DNA of 64,000 bases, from assembly GCF_030733385.1 (NCBI RefSeq), contig NZ_JASHJC010000010.1, positions 1 to 64,000 on the forward strand. The letters are read 5' to 3'. The position numbers and the translations under genes are program-made. The notes under the pieces were generated by a model. That model was not told the DNA's origin, made no database searches, and saw nothing but the letters and a program-made list of their open reading frames with translations. Positions 8,738-19,360 of this stretch are shown here, piece by piece. Source of the stretch: Roseovarius sp. MMSF_3359. Lineage in GTDB: Bacteria; Pseudomonadota; Alphaproteobacteria; Rhodobacterales; Rhodobacteraceae. Position 1 is the first letter of the stretch. Each line of letters begins with the position of its first letter.

Positions 8738-9999
8738 GCCCGCACCGTCCCATCCCCGTCGACAAGGTATTTGAAGCTGGTGAGCTGTGCCGCGCCAACC
8801 GGACCCCGGGCGTGCATCTTGCCCGTCGCAATGCCAATCTCGGCGCCCATGCCGAACTCACCACCATCAGCAAACTGCGTCGAGGCATTGCGCATCAGGA
8901 TCGCGCTATCGAGCCGGGCAAAGAACTGCGCTGCGGCCTCGTCGTCTTCGGTCACGATGCAGTCGGTGTGGTTCGAGCCGTAGCGGCGGATATGGTCAAC
9001 CGCCTCATCCAGGTTCGCGACCACCCTCGCGGCGATAATCATGTCAAGGAATTCCGCACCCCAGTCGGATGAGCTTGCCGCCGTAACGCTTTCAATTGAT
9101 TGAAGTGTTTCATCTCCACGAACCTCCACACCCGCGTCGAGAAGCGCGCGCACAACCCCCTGGCCAATGGTGCTGACCAGGTCGCGATGAATCAAAAGGC
9201 ACTCCGCAGCGCCGCAGATACCCGTCCGACGGGTCTTGGCATTCATCACGACTTTGAGCGCCTTTTCGGGGTCGGCTTCGGCGTCGAGATAGATATGCAC
9301 GATGCCTTCGAGATGGGCAAAGACCGGCACCCGTGCTTCCCGCTGGACCAACCCGACAAGCCCCTTGCCGCCGCGCGGTACGATCACATCAACCGTGTCG
9401 GTCATGGTCAGCAACTCCTGCACCGCGGCACGATCGCGGGTCGGGACAAGTTGGACCGCATCAGCAGGCAACCCGGCCTTTTCCAGGCCCTCAACCAGGC
9501 AGGCATGGATCGCACCGGAGGAATGGAAGCTCTCGGACCCGCCGCGCAGGATCACCGCATTGCCGGATTTGAGGCAAAGCGCGCCCGCATCGGCGGTGAC
9601 GTTCGGGCGGCTTTCATAGATCACTCCGATCACGCCCAGGGGTGTGCGTACCCGCCGGATGTGCAGACCGGTATCCATGTCCCATTCGGCCAGAACCTCC
9701 CCCACCGGATCATCCTGCGCCGCCACGGCCCGCAGGCCGTCAACGATCCCCTGGATCCGCGCCTCATCCAGCATCAGCCGGTCCATCATCGCATCCGAAA
9801 GACCCTTGTCGCGGCCATAATCCAGATCTTTTTCATTGGCGGCAATGATCTCGCCCCGGCGCGCCCAGACAGCATCGGCGGCAGCCTCAAGCGCGGCTTG
9901 CTTGCTCTCGGCACTGGCCGTGGCCAGCGCAGCAGCGGCGGATTTGGCGCGGGCGCCGAGATCGGCCATCAGCGCGGGGATGTTCTCAAGATCTTTCAT
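8734..9999 (-). CDS. proA: Gamma-glutamyl phosphate reductase
   Basis: NADPH-dependent reduction of glutamyl-5-phosphate to glutamate-5-semialdehyde, step two of proline synthesis. At 421 residues it is full length for the family. Aldehyde-dehydrogenase-like landmarks include [18 protein letters not shown] and the catalytic cysteine in [11 protein letters not shown], and the C-terminal [20 protein letters not shown] block is intact. It follows proB after 49 bases, completing obgE-proB-proA. There is no room for a terminator before convergent chpT. Confidence 0.97.
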   Translation of the reverse strand: MKDLENIPALMADLGARAKSAAAALATASAESKQAALEAAADAVWARRGEIIAANEKDLDYGRDKGLSDAMMDRLMLDEARIQGIVDGLRAVAAQDDPVGEVLAEWDMDTGLHIRRVRTPLGVIGVIYESRPNVTADAGALCLKSGNAVILRGGSESFHSSGAIHACLVEGLEKAGLPADAVQLVPTRDRAAVQELLTMTDTVDVIVPRGGKGLVGLVQREARVPVFAHLEGIVHIYLDAEADPEKALKVVMNAKTRRTGICGAAECLLIHRDLVSTIGQGVVRALLDAGVEVRGDETLQSIESVTAASSSDWGAEFLDMIIAARVVANLDEAVDHIRRYGSNHTDCIVTEDDEAAAQFFARLDSAILMRNASTQFADGGEFGMGAEIGIATGKMHARGPVGAAQLTSFKYLVDGDGTVRA

Positions 10000-10048
10000 C
10001 GGCCATGTCCTCGGATCATGTTGCGGGTCACTCTATCATCAAGCGGCA

Positions 10049-12183
<2,135 letters not shown>

Positions 12184-12235
12184 TCACGGTCCTTTGTGGC
12201 GTCCGTCATTGCGATAGAGGGAAAACTGGCGGCGC

Positions 12236-12745
12236 TCAAGCCTGCGGGGCATCGAGCGTGAAGGTGCGGATCGGAAAATCGCCGTTGCGGGAGGCGCAAA
12301 AGCCTGTGCAGGCGGCGCCCTCGGCAAAGCCGAGCTTCGTCAGAACATGTGCCGAGGCTGGATTGTCCTCGAAAACACAGGCTTTGAGGCCCGGCCACCT
12401 GCCCGTGGTAAAGGCATGATCGACCACGGCGCGACCCATTTCGGTGGCATACCCCCGGCCCCACTGCGCTTGTGGCAGCATGTAGCCGAAATCGCCGTCC
12501 GGGCCGACACCCACCGTGCCAATCAAATCCGATCCAGCAAGAGCAACGAGCCAGCCGCCCTTATCCCCAAACCCGACGGCGCAGCGTTTTTCGGTAAAGG
12601 CGGGATCGGCGGGCCAGGGCCATGTCCCGGTGTGACGCACAACGTCAAAGTCGCCCACCATGACCTGCATATCGCCCGCATCCGCGACCGTCACGGGCCG
12701 CAGCAGCAGACGTTCAGTCCGCAGGATCTCGCCCCCACTCTCCAT
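12236..12745 (-). CDS. GNAT acetyltransferase, RimJ/RimL type
   Basis: A 169-residue GNAT enzyme with the RimJ/RimL start pattern (EILRTERLLLRPVTVADA) and the acetyl-CoA site region QWGRGYATEMGRAVVDHAF. The downstream strand LKACVFEDNPASAHVLTKLGF is typical for the family. The ATG at 12745 lies one base after the preceding GNAT gene's stop. It is probably co-transcribed with lysE, the second GNAT gene and obgE. The substrate may be a protein N-terminus or a small amine; sequence does not decide. Confidence 0.88.
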   Translation of the reverse strand: MESGGEILRTERLLLRPVTVADAGDMQVMVGDFDVVRHTGTWPWPADPAFTEKRCAVGFGDKGGWLVALAGSDLIGTVGVGPDGDFGYMLPQAQWGRGYATEMGRAVVDHAFTTGRWPGLKACVFEDNPASAHVLTKLGFAEGAACTGFCASRNGDFPIRTFTLDAPQA

Positions 12746-12746
12746 C

Positions 12747-13286
12747 TCATTCAAACCGCCGGCTGTAGGTCCAGGTGGGCACCGTGGTGCCGCGCGCGAC
12801 CGCATAGCTTTCGGCATCGCCCAGGTATTGGAACCCGCAATTGGTCAGGACCCGGGCGGAAGCCGCGTTGTCCTGGAACACGCTGGCGAAGATGTTGGCG
12901 CAGTCCTGCGGGTTCGCGGCCACCAGCGACGATACCGCGGCAGAGGCCACACCGGTGTTCCAATAGGCGGGCGCCACCCAATAGCCGACCTCGGATTGGT
13001 TGCGGTCGAGGCGCGTGAGACTGATGAGGCCCATCACCTCGTCACGGCCCGATTTACTGCCATCCATGGCCCAGAAATCCTCGATCCGGTCCTCGGCCAT
13101 GGCGCGCGCAATCATCGCTTCGGTCAGACCCGGCGGCAGCGGATGCGGGATTGACGTGGTGTTCATCGCCACGCGCGCATCGCCTGCGTTCATCGCGATC
13201 AGCCCCGCGTCGGACGCCCGCAACGGACGCAGGTCAAAATGGACCGTTTCGATCACCGGCTGATTTACAATCGTATCAAGTTTCAT
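12747..13286 (-). CDS. GNAT acetyltransferase, RimJ/RimL type
   Basis: Second GNAT protein, 179 residues, organised like its downstream neighbour: HFDLRPLRASDAGLIA, MGLISLTRLDRNQSEVGYWV, YWNTGVASAAVSSL and VFQDNAASARVLTNCGF. The start at 13286 overlaps the lysE stop as ATGA. The two GNAT genes probably arose by an old duplication; they are divergent enough for distinct substrates. This family is commonly found between rpmA and obgE in Rhodobacteraceae, to my recollection. Confidence 0.88.
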   Translation of the reverse strand: MKLDTIVNQPVIETVHFDLRPLRASDAGLIAMNAGDARVAMNTTSIPHPLPPGLTEAMIARAMAEDRIEDFWAMDGSKSGRDEVMGLISLTRLDRNQSEVGYWVAPAYWNTGVASAAVSSLVAANPQDCANIFASVFQDNAASARVLTNCGFQYLGDAESYAVARGTTVPTWTYSRRFE

Positions 13287-13888
13287 CTGCTCTCTCCTCC
13301 GAACAGTACAAACAGCACCGAGGCGACGGTCAGTCCCGCCAGTGCCCACATCAAGTATTTCTCGGCCGGTTTCCCGGCGACGGTCTGCGCGATCCGGTCT
13401 CCTCCATAGGACCAGATCGGGTGCAGAACGACCTGCAATGCCAAGAATGAGATGGCCACCGCAAGCGTCGCCTGCAAGGCCGGGGTGCCTGGGCTCACGA
13501 AATTGGTAAATCCCGCGACGATCATCGCCCAGGCCTTGGGGTTGAGCGGATGCACGAGTAATCCGGCGGCAAATCCCGGCGCCTTCGCGACACTGCGCCC
13601 GGCCTCAAGGCGCATGTTGGCCACCTTCCACGCAAGCCAGCAGATATAGGCCGCCGACGCCCATTTGAGCGCGGCAAAGATGCCCGGGGCCTGTTCTGCA
13701 AGCTCCATCAAGCCAAACCCGACGGGCCAGATCACAAGCTGCTTGCTCACGACGACACCGGCCACGAATGGCAAGGCCGCCCGGAACCCGAACCGTGCGC
13801 CCGTGACCAAGAGCGCCATATTGGCAGGGCCCGGTGTTCCGATCTGGCTGGCCCCGAAGACGACCAAACTGATGACGGCAACGCTCAT
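13283..13888 (-). CDS. LysE/RhtB-family amino-acid exporter
   Basis: Inner-membrane exporter of 201 residues with about six hydrophobic segments. The N-terminal signature SQIGTPGPANMALLVTGARFG is that of the LysE/RhtB family. The helix-breaking LLVHPLNPKAWAMIVAG pattern (NPKAW) follows. The substrate is probably an amino acid or derivative and cannot be told from sequence. It follows the rpmA terminator, so some transcripts may start within the 81-bp gap, and it is coupled to the GNAT gene by a 4-bp overlap. Confidence 0.9.
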   Translation of the reverse strand: MSVAVISLVVFGASQIGTPGPANMALLVTGARFGFRAALPFVAGVVVSKQLVIWPVGFGLMELAEQAPGIFAALKWASAAYICWLAWKVANMRLEAGRSVAKAPGFAAGLLVHPLNPKAWAMIVAGFTNFVSPGTPALQATLAVAISFLALQVVLHPIWSYGGDRIAQTVAGKPAEKYLMWALAGLTVASVLFVLFGGESR

Positions 13889-13910
13889 CTCGGTTGCTTT
13901 CCTGCAAAAC

Positions 13911-13940
13911 GAAAAAGGGACCGGCGGTATCGCCGATCCC
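13911..13940 (-). terminator. Intrinsic terminator after rpmA
   Basis: On the minus strand GGGATCGGCG, a four-base loop and CGCCGGTCCC form a ten-base-pair stem with one mismatch or wobble, followed by TTTTTCG. It lies about 30 bases after the rpmA stop. It should end, at least partly, the rplU-rpmA transcript before lysE. Confidence 0.8.
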
Positions 13941-13969
13941 CTGAATTTGTCAAAACCCTTTCGGTCGGC

Positions 13970-14239
13970 TTATTCGGCGGCCTCCGCCACTGGCAGGACC
14001 GAAATAAAGGTACGGCCCTTGAGACCCTTGTGGAATTTCACGGCGCCTTCGACAGTTGCAAAGATGGTGTGATCCTTGCCCTGGCCCACGCCTTCACCCG
14101 GCCAAAACTTGTTGCCGCGCTGGCGCGCGATGATGTTTCCGGGGATGACAGCTTCGCCACCGTATTTCTTTACACCAAGGCGGCGACCGGCTGAGTCGCG
14201 GCCGTTACGGGATGAACCGCCTGCTTTCTTATGTGCCAT
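13970..14239 (-). CDS. rpmA: 50S ribosomal protein L27
   Basis: Ribosomal large-subunit protein of 89 residues whose N-terminal tail reaches the peptidyl-transferase centre. It starts [20 protein letters not shown] and contains [15 protein letters not shown], both diagnostic. It lacks the cleavable N-terminal extension of Firmicutes L27. It follows rplU after 11 bases in the standard L21-L27 operon. Confidence 0.98.
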   Translation of the reverse strand: MAHKKAGGSSRNGRDSAGRRLGVKKYGGEAVIPGNIIARQRGNKFWPGEGVGQGKDHTIFATVEGAVKFHKGLKGRTFISVLPVAEAAE

Positions 14240-14250
14240 CTCGTCTCTCC

Positions 14251-14952
14251 TTAGCCTTTAGCCAGTTCTTTGGCCTGTGCGATCCAGCCTTCACGCTCGA
14301 TCCGGCCTTTGAACGACAGTTTCTCGTCCATAGCAGCTACGTCGTCTTCCGTCCATGCTGCGATCTGGGCGAATGTTGTGACGCCCGCTTCAAGCAGTTT
14401 CTTCTCAAGCGCCGGGCCAACGCCGCTCAGCTGCTTGAGATCGTCCGCGCCCTTGTCAGCCTTGGCGGCTTTCTTCGGGGCTTCCTTCTTGGCGGCCTCT
14501 TTCTTCGGCGCGGCTTTCTTGGGCTCAGCCTTGGCTTCTGCCTTCTTCGGCGCGGCCTTCTTGGCCGGTGCCGTCGATACCGCAGCGGCAGACACCGAAC
14601 CGGCACCCATCGCGGCTTTGACGCCCGACTTGTCGGCACCCTTTTCAAGGATGTCGGTCACGCGCAGAACGGTCAGTTGCTGACGATGGCCCTTCGTGCG
14701 CTGGCTGCCGTGCTTACGGCGACGCTTCACGAAATGGATGACCTTGTCACCCTTGATCTGGTCAACGACCTCGGCCTGAACCGCGGCACCGTCCACGAGG
14801 GGTGCGCCGACAACCGGCTTGTCACCGCCCAGCATCAGAATCTCGTTGAATTGAACTTTCTCACCGGCATCCGCTGCAAGTTTCTCAACACGAAGCATGT
14901 CACCCGAGGACACCTTGTATTGCTTGCCACCGGTCTTGAGGACCGCAAACAT
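14251..14952 (-). CDS. rplU: 50S ribosomal protein L21 with C-terminal extension
   Basis: The first about 101 residues are normal L21 ([42 protein letters not shown]), which binds 23S rRNA. The protein then continues to residue 233, more than twice the usual length. A Lys/Ala/Pro-rich linker with repeated PKKA units covers about residues 115-165. A C-terminal domain ([20 protein letters not shown], then FAQIAAW) reads as a helix-hairpin-helix of the type in DNA/RNA-binding proteins. The start at 14952 is fixed by L21 homology; the frame upstream to 15072 is leader. I recall similar extensions in other Rhodobacteraceae; their role is unknown. Confidence 0.95.
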   Translation of the reverse strand: MFAVLKTGGKQYKVSSGDMLRVEKLAADAGEKVQFNEILMLGGDKPVVGAPLVDGAAVQAEVVDQIKGDKVIHFVKRRRKHGSQRTKGHRQQLTVLRVTDILEKGADKSGVKAAMGAGSVSAAAVSTAPAKKAAPKKAEAKAEPKKAAPKKEAAKKEAPKKAAKADKGADDLKQLSGVGPALEKKLLEAGVTTFAQIAAWTEDDVAAMDEKLSFKGRIEREGWIAQAKELAKG

Positions 14953-15090
14953 TTGCTTTTCCTTCACATTTTCGCGTCCGCCGGTCCCCCTTTTCGGGGC
15001 GTTTCGGCCTCTTGGCCACCTTGAACAGCGCGCCCTTCCGAGCGATATTTCCATAACCCGGACAGGGACCACCCCTGCCGAGATGCGCGC

Positions 15091-15118
15091 TTATCAAGGC
15101 AAATCGGGTGCAAGTCAA
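15091..15118 (-). promoter_or_regulatory. Sigma-70 promoter of rplU-rpmA
   Basis: On the minus strand TTGACT (15118-15113), a 16-base spacer and TGATAA (15096-15091) closely match housekeeping promoter elements. It predicts a leader of about 130 nucleotides before the L21 start. The leader is GC-rich and able to fold, and could hold autoregulation, but I see no known L21-leader motif with certainty. Confidence 0.65.
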
Positions 15119-15166
15119 GCCCTGTCTTGGCGGACCTCAGGACAATCAATGCGACCGCTCAGGTCC

Positions 15167-15997
15167 TCAAAGTGGGGTGCTCCTGAGTTGATCGCCAATC
15201 GCCCGGCCCATCAGGTAGGAAATCTCTTCATACATGCGATCGAAGGACGCGAAAATCGCCCTGTTCACCTCCCGCCCCTCAGCCGTGCGGTAAAGCGCGG
15301 CATAAGCCGCCAACTGCGCCGGATCGAGTGGTTCATAAGCCACCATCAGAAACGCCCCGAGCCATTCCGCCGAGGACTGCCGCGTGTCGTCCTCCTGCGA
15401 CCAGACATCGGCGAAGATCTCGTCCTCTGTCGCGTCATAGGCCCCGCCGTCGCGCAAGCCGCGATAGAACATCAGGCTCGCGTTGAGCGTCCCCATCACG
15501 TTGAACTCGATCAGGTCGCTGTCATCAATCAGCTCGGCGATCTGTGCCGACAGGTCGGGGTCGTCTTCCTCAAGCGTCTGAAATCGCGCCATTGCCGCGT
15601 CCTCGGCCGCCGCATCGAGGAAAACCCGCCGCGCCGCCAGTTCGGATGCGATGACCTCCTGCCCCTCGACGGATGCAAAATAGTCCACCACGGGCCCAAT
15701 ATCCGCACCTTGCAGTTCCTCCCGGAAATCGTTGCTCACCACGGCGAACATGTTTTCCGTATCGTAAAGCCGCGCCACATCCTCGGCCCACCCTGCCTCA
15801 TCCACATCAGGGATCAATTGACGTCCGACCTCCCCGCCATATCGCAGCCCTTCAAGATGCATGATCTCGACGGTTTCTTCAAAGCGCAGCAGCGTGATCA
15901 GCCGGTCGATATCGTCATCGGGTTCCGCAATGGCGGGGACCGCGAGCGCGGTGAACAGGCCGAACGCGGCGCATCCCCGCCGCAGGAGATGGATCAA
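15167..15997 (-). CDS. Secreted DUF2059-family protein
   Basis: A 276-residue protein with a cleavable signal peptide (MIHLLRRGCAAFGLFTALAVPAIA, cut before EPDDD), hence periplasmic. The mature part is helical and acidic and carries the DUF2059-like core near VDYFASVEGQEVIASELAARR and YAALYRTAEGREVNRAIF. The start overlaps the stop of the upstream paralog by 4 bases. The function of DUF2059 proteins is not established. It is the downstream member of a two-gene operon ending 214 bases before the rplU start. Confidence 0.8.
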   Translation of the reverse strand: MIHLLRRGCAAFGLFTALAVPAIAEPDDDIDRLITLLRFEETVEIMHLEGLRYGGEVGRQLIPDVDEAGWAEDVARLYDTENMFAVVSNDFREELQGADIGPVVDYFASVEGQEVIASELAARRVFLDAAAEDAAMARFQTLEEDDPDLSAQIAELIDDSDLIEFNVMGTLNASLMFYRGLRDGGAYDATEDEIFADVWSQEDDTRQSSAEWLGAFLMVAYEPLDPAQLAAYAALYRTAEGREVNRAIFASFDRMYEEISYLMGRAIGDQLRSTPL

Positions 15998-16833
15998 AGT
16001 TCCAGACCCGGCGACAGATCCGCCAGCCGATCCGCCAGAACCTCGAACCGGTTGGCCATGATCTCGTACTGGACGGCATTCATCAGCACATAAACCTGTT
16101 TCATATCCGGATGCTCCAGCGCCTCGGCATAAGCCAGGAGGTCGTCATCGGACATGTCGCGATAGGTATAGGCCGCGGAAACAAGCCCCGACGCCTTCAG
16201 ATCCTCGCGCAATTCTTCTTCAGATTCCTTCAAAAGCGCCCGCAGCGCATCCGCGTCGATCTCGTTTTCCAGAACACCGGCATTCGATGCGGCCATGAGG
16301 AAGCGGAACTGGATCTCATGCAGGCCCTTCACCGCTGTGCCGGCGCTGTCGATCGCGTCGTTCATCCGCTGAAGGTATTCCAACCGTTCACCGCCCTCTT
16401 CGACGATCTTCGTGCCCTCTGCCATCCGGCGCTCGTTGTCTTCGTCCATATGGGCAAGGTTCTCGATCTCGACCAGACGTTGCCCAAGATCCGAGGCATA
16501 GAAGTCAACCGCATGGGTCAGGAGCGCGTCATCAAGCGTGTGCGACAGGATATCAAGCGCGGTTTCCCGCATCCCGTCGGTCTCGAAAACCTCATCGGCC
16601 GTGTGCGACCAATCGGCGCCGAAATCATCCGCCGCCATGCCCAACATCGACGGCGCATCCTTCGCCGAAAGCGCAATGCTCTCCAACGCCACGTCAAAAC
16701 CGGTCACTTCAAGGAAGGTCTCCAACCGTGCGCGATCCGCAGCAGATGCAGGCGCGATGCTGAACGCCATCATGCATAGAAGCGTGGCCCCGAGCAGGAA
16801 CGGCCGATGGAATTGGCGGAAAGTGAACGTCAT
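15994..16833 (-). CDS. Secreted DUF2059-family protein, tandem paralog
   Basis: A 279-residue exported protein. Translation from 16833 (MTFTFRQFHRPFLLGATLL) gives a signal peptide ending ...APASA before ADRARLETFL. It shares layout with the next gene, for example DFYASDLGQRLVEIENLAHM against the DYFASVEGQ segment of its partner. It also ends with a PDMKQVYVLMNAVQYEIMAN helix resembling the partner's C-terminus. An open frame extends to 16923, but the signal peptide fits 16833. The pair looks like an old tandem duplication whose products may act together in the periplasm. Confidence 0.8.
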   Translation of the reverse strand: MTFTFRQFHRPFLLGATLLCMMAFSIAPASAADRARLETFLEVTGFDVALESIALSAKDAPSMLGMAADDFGADWSHTADEVFETDGMRETALDILSHTLDDALLTHAVDFYASDLGQRLVEIENLAHMDEDNERRMAEGTKIVEEGGERLEYLQRMNDAIDSAGTAVKGLHEIQFRFLMAASNAGVLENEIDADALRALLKESEEELREDLKASGLVSAAYTYRDMSDDDLLAYAEALEHPDMKQVYVLMNAVQYEIMANRFEVLADRLADLSPGLEL

Positions 16834-16953
16834 GGCAAATCGGCCCTCATTGTTTTCCTCACCCCTTATACCTAGGAAAATTCTGGGGCCAAACAATGCA
16901 AAACCCCTTGTCTCTGTTTCCAAAGCTTATTAAACGCCCCGCAAGACCCCCGC

Positions 16954-17043
16954 GGAGAGGTGCCGGAGTGGTCGAACGGGGCGGTCTCGAAAACCGTTGT
17001 GGGTGCAAGCCTACCCAGGGTTCGAATCCCTGTCTCTCCGCCA
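16954..17043 (+). tRNA. tRNA-Ser (anticodon CGA)
   Basis: Cloverleaf of 90 nt with encoded CCA (17041-17043). The acceptor GGAGAGG pairs with TCTCTCC (one G-U pair), with discriminator G. The anticodon stem CGGT/ACCG encloses the loop CTCGAAA, giving CGA, which reads UCG. A long variable arm (GTGGGTGCAAGCCTACC) marks a class II tRNA, and the T arm contains GGGTTCGAATCCC. It is the only tRNA I see, and it sits just beyond the 3' end of the srf block. Confidence 0.96.
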
Positions 17044-17295
17044 CATTATCCCACACGAAAAGGTGTTCCTGTTGAATCCTGGCGCTTAGCGCTCACCGCT
17101 TACAAGGGTATGATCTCTGGAGCGGCAACGCCAGATTGGCATCGCGAAAGCAAGAATGGCTGGCTTTTACATGGTCTTCAATTGTCGAATGGCCCCAAGT
17201 CATGGATGGCGACAGCAAAAGCGAAAGGCAGCAAGGATGGCGCCGGGACCGCTGACAGCTCATTGAACCTGTAGGGTTGTTCAACGAGGGCTAAC
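17044..17295. other. Gap between tRNA-Ser and the srf block
   Basis: About 250 bases without a convincing gene. Short frames exist on both strands but lack ribosome sites and recognisable products. The plus-strand one begins inside the tRNA. TGAAC...GTTCA around 17263-17282 is a weak inverted repeat near the 3' end of the minus-strand operon. I found no integrase gene and no copy of the tRNA 3' end. Confidence 0.5.
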
Positions 17296-18012
17296 CTAAC
17301 GCAGGGATTTCTGCCGGGTACGGGTCATGATCCAGGTTTCCAACTGCCCGACGCTGTCAGCCTGAACATAGGGGTTGCCCTGGCGCGAAATCAGCACGTC
17401 GCGCTGGACGACGACCGCTGTACTGCCTTCGGGCAGCGCATAGGTGTACCCCGCAAACCGGTCCATCCATGCCGCGGCCTTGTGGGACCGCTGAACAAAG
17501 CTGGTCTTGCTGATCTCACCGGATCTTGACGCGCGATAACCATAGGCACGCAATTCTCCGAAACTCGACCGGAGCGCCCGTTCCACCCGACCCCTCGGCG
17601 CCGCAATGCGCATGCAGAACGGTTTTGGCGGGCTCGTGCGCCAGATTGCAGGAGAACCCTTGATCCGGTCGGGCCTCTCCATCCGGGCCAGGGCAATCAA
17701 CCCGACACCGCCGCCTTCACTCAACCCCTCCCGCACGCCAAGGATCGCGCCTTCCCGCGCCGCCGATCCCCAGGTCGTGAGATAGAACTCGGTCACGAAC
17801 TGCGGCATCCGGGTGTTGGACGAGACATTCTTGCAATCCGGAAGCGTATCAAGGCTCGAAGCTGAACGGTTGACCATTGGAGGCTGCCCCGGCGCGGCAC
17901 AGCCGGTCAAACTTACACCAAGAAAAAAGAGGGCCATCCAACGACGAACGCGCCGCCTGCCGGAGAGATATCGAAAGTTGAACATGACCCCGCGCGTTGA
18001 ATTCCGCTCCAT
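17296..18012 (-). CDS. Putative lipoprotein, last gene of the srf block
   Basis: Unrecognised protein of about 238 residues. After a basic N-terminus (SGRRRVRRW), a hydrophobic stretch MALFFLGVSLTGC ends in a clear lipobox, so the mature protein should be lipid-anchored at Cys. It then has WGSAAREGAILGVREGLSEGG, a glycine-rich segment of possible membrane affinity, and a basic C-terminal half. The start at 18012 is supported by AGGGG about nine bases upstream; 17985 and 18084 are alternatives. Its context at the distal end of the srf block suggests an envelope role, which is inference only. Confidence 0.6.
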   Translation of the reverse strand: MERNSTRGVMFNFRYLSGRRRVRRWMALFFLGVSLTGCAAPGQPPMVNRSASSLDTLPDCKNVSSNTRMPQFVTEFYLTTWGSAAREGAILGVREGLSEGGGVGLIALARMERPDRIKGSPAIWRTSPPKPFCMRIAAPRGRVERALRSSFGELRAYGYRASRSGEISKTSFVQRSHKAAAWMDRFAGYTYALPEGSTAVVVQRDVLISRQGNPYVQADSVGQLETWIMTRTRQKSLR

Positions 18013-18093
18013 CAAAGATTGCCCCTGGAGATAAGCCACCTGGATAACACCGTTTGAAGACCCCGGTATTTCAAAACGCCTCACAACCTGCCC

Positions 18094-18711
18094 TCAGTAG
18101 GCCTGCATAAACGCGTGTACACCTTTACCGAACTCCATCATTTGTTGTGCATCTTCATAAGAAATCACACCGGTGGACGCCGCATTTCGGATGTATTGGC
18201 GTACATATTCGGCATCCCGGGCATCCAGGTTCAAGGCCTGGTTACCGAATACCTTTTTTGCGGCCGGTTGAATGCGCTCCTCAAGGGTCTGCTGGCATAT
18301 TCCTGCCTTCGCGACCCCGAAAGTACTCTTGGCCATCTTTCCGAGGGTAGCACCGAGGAGACTTGGTTTGCCGTTGCTTCCCAATGCAATGGCCCCCGCT
18401 CCCATGGCCACGACATCTCCGCCATCAAAGCCGATGAAATTTTCCAGAAGCCTGTCGGTGCAGACGGCATACGCGATGTGTTTGGTACAAGACATTGCCG
18501 GCGCGACAAGGTTCGGTGAATTCCTTGTCGCGAAGTGACGTCGCTCCACGTCTTTACCCAGAACAGAAAAATAAGCGATCATCTCCTGTTGTACTTCTGA
18601 AAACACCAGCTTTTCCGGGCAAGCGCCGAGCCGGTTACCGGCAACCTGCGAAAACGCAGGCAAGCTAAGGCAAAAGCTCAGAAAAATGGCCAGATATGAA
18701 CTACGTCGCAT
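18094..18711 (-). CDS. Exported protein of unknown function
   Basis: A 205-residue protein with a signal peptide MRRSSYLAIFLSFCLSLPAFS cut before QVAGN. The mature part has four or five cysteines (LGACPEK, MSCTKH, AVCTDR, GICQQ), fitting periplasmic disulfides, and a glycine-rich middle (GGDVVAMGAGAIALGSNGKPSLLG). I do not recognise a family. It follows a 209-base gap holding a strong hairpin (18881-18913), so expression may differ from that of the upstream genes, although orientation and envelope targeting match the rest of the block. Confidence 0.65.
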   Translation of the reverse strand: MRRSSYLAIFLSFCLSLPAFSQVAGNRLGACPEKLVFSEVQQEMIAYFSVLGKDVERRHFATRNSPNLVAPAMSCTKHIAYAVCTDRLLENFIGFDGGDVVAMGAGAIALGSNGKPSLLGATLGKMAKSTFGVAKAGICQQTLEERIQPAAKKVFGNQALNLDARDAEYVRQYIRNAASTGVISYEDAQQMMEFGKGVHAFMQAY

Positions 18712-18880
18712 TTAAAAACCCCCGTATTGATACCTTGTCACAGTTGGCAAGGTGGTAAGTGTCTTGTCAAAAAAGCCACGTCAGATGACCTGCAATGCCT
18801 TGGACCGCGCCAAACATCCGGAAAGTGACGCCAGGCAATTCGAGAAACGATGCGCTGACCGCCACCGCAGGTCCAGGTTT

Positions 18881-18913
18881 TTGCCCCCAATTGGACCAGC
18901 CAACTGGGGGCAA
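18881..18913 (-). terminator. Strong hairpin after the small lipoprotein gene
   Basis: On the minus strand TTGCCCCCAGTTGG, a five-base loop and CCAATTGGGGGCAA form a 14-bp stem with only one G-U pair. It begins 8 bases after the stop of the gene ending at 18921. On the plus strand the same position would be an A-C mismatch, so the hairpin suits the operon's own transcript. No T-run follows. It may act as a partial terminator or 3'-end stabiliser, separating the last two genes. The remaining 18712-18880 shows no gene. Confidence 0.6.
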
Positions 18914-18920
18914 TCCAAAT

Positions 18921-19340
18921 TCAGATCACGACAACATTCGCAAATGAGTTGATCGCCGCTTTGCGTTGCTTGATCCGGGCGCGTAATGCTGCCGCCTGTT
19001 GCGGATCGCTGGTGCGGGACAGGCGGTTTACGTCCGAGTTCAGCGCGTTGATCTCGCGGTTGATCGACGACACCTGACCTGATGACAGCCGCTGCGCCGC
19101 TTGCAGGTCTCTGATCCGTGAATTCGCCCGGCTGATCGCGATGCGCTCCCGCTCCACTTCCTTGGCGATGGTCGCCTGGTTCAGTTTCAGGTTCTGTTGG
19201 CGCGTCTCGAAATGCCCGCCGCTGCTGCACATGGCCGAGGACAGGACATTGTTCACCTGGTTCGGGTCACAGGAACCGGCGTCCATGCACGCGGTCAGCG
19301 ACATGGCCCCGATCAGCCCCAAGGATACTCCTACTTTCAT
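18921..19340 (-). CDS. Small coiled-coil lipoprotein
   Basis: A 139-residue protein with signal MKVGVSLGLIGAMSLTAC, where LTAC is a lipobox. After Cys a short segment with two more cysteines (GSCDPNQ, AMCSSGG) leads into a long amphipathic helix (about residues 45-130) with coiled-coil spacing of Leu/Ile and many Arg/Glu, such as NSRIRDLQAAQRL and INREINALNSDVNRL. Size and build recall Lpp-like or assembly-linked lipoproteins, but I do not know the family. It follows the glycine-zipper lipoprotein gene after 20 bases. Confidence 0.72.
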   Translation of the reverse strand: MKVGVSLGLIGAMSLTACMDAGSCDPNQVNNVLSSAMCSSGGHFETRQQNLKLNQATIAKEVERERIAISRANSRIRDLQAAQRLSSGQVSSINREINALNSDVNRLSRTSDPQQAAALRARIKQRKAAINSFANVVVI

Positions 19341-19360
19341 GATCTTGTCCTTTCACATGA

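Noticed and set aside
14953..15072. Longer L21 N-terminus
   Set aside because: L21 homology begins exactly at [14 protein letters not shown]; the upstream frame is the leader region between the promoter and the start.
16960..17274. Plus-strand frame across tRNA-Ser
   Set aside because: It starts inside the tRNA and translates its stems; no ribosome site and no recognisable product.
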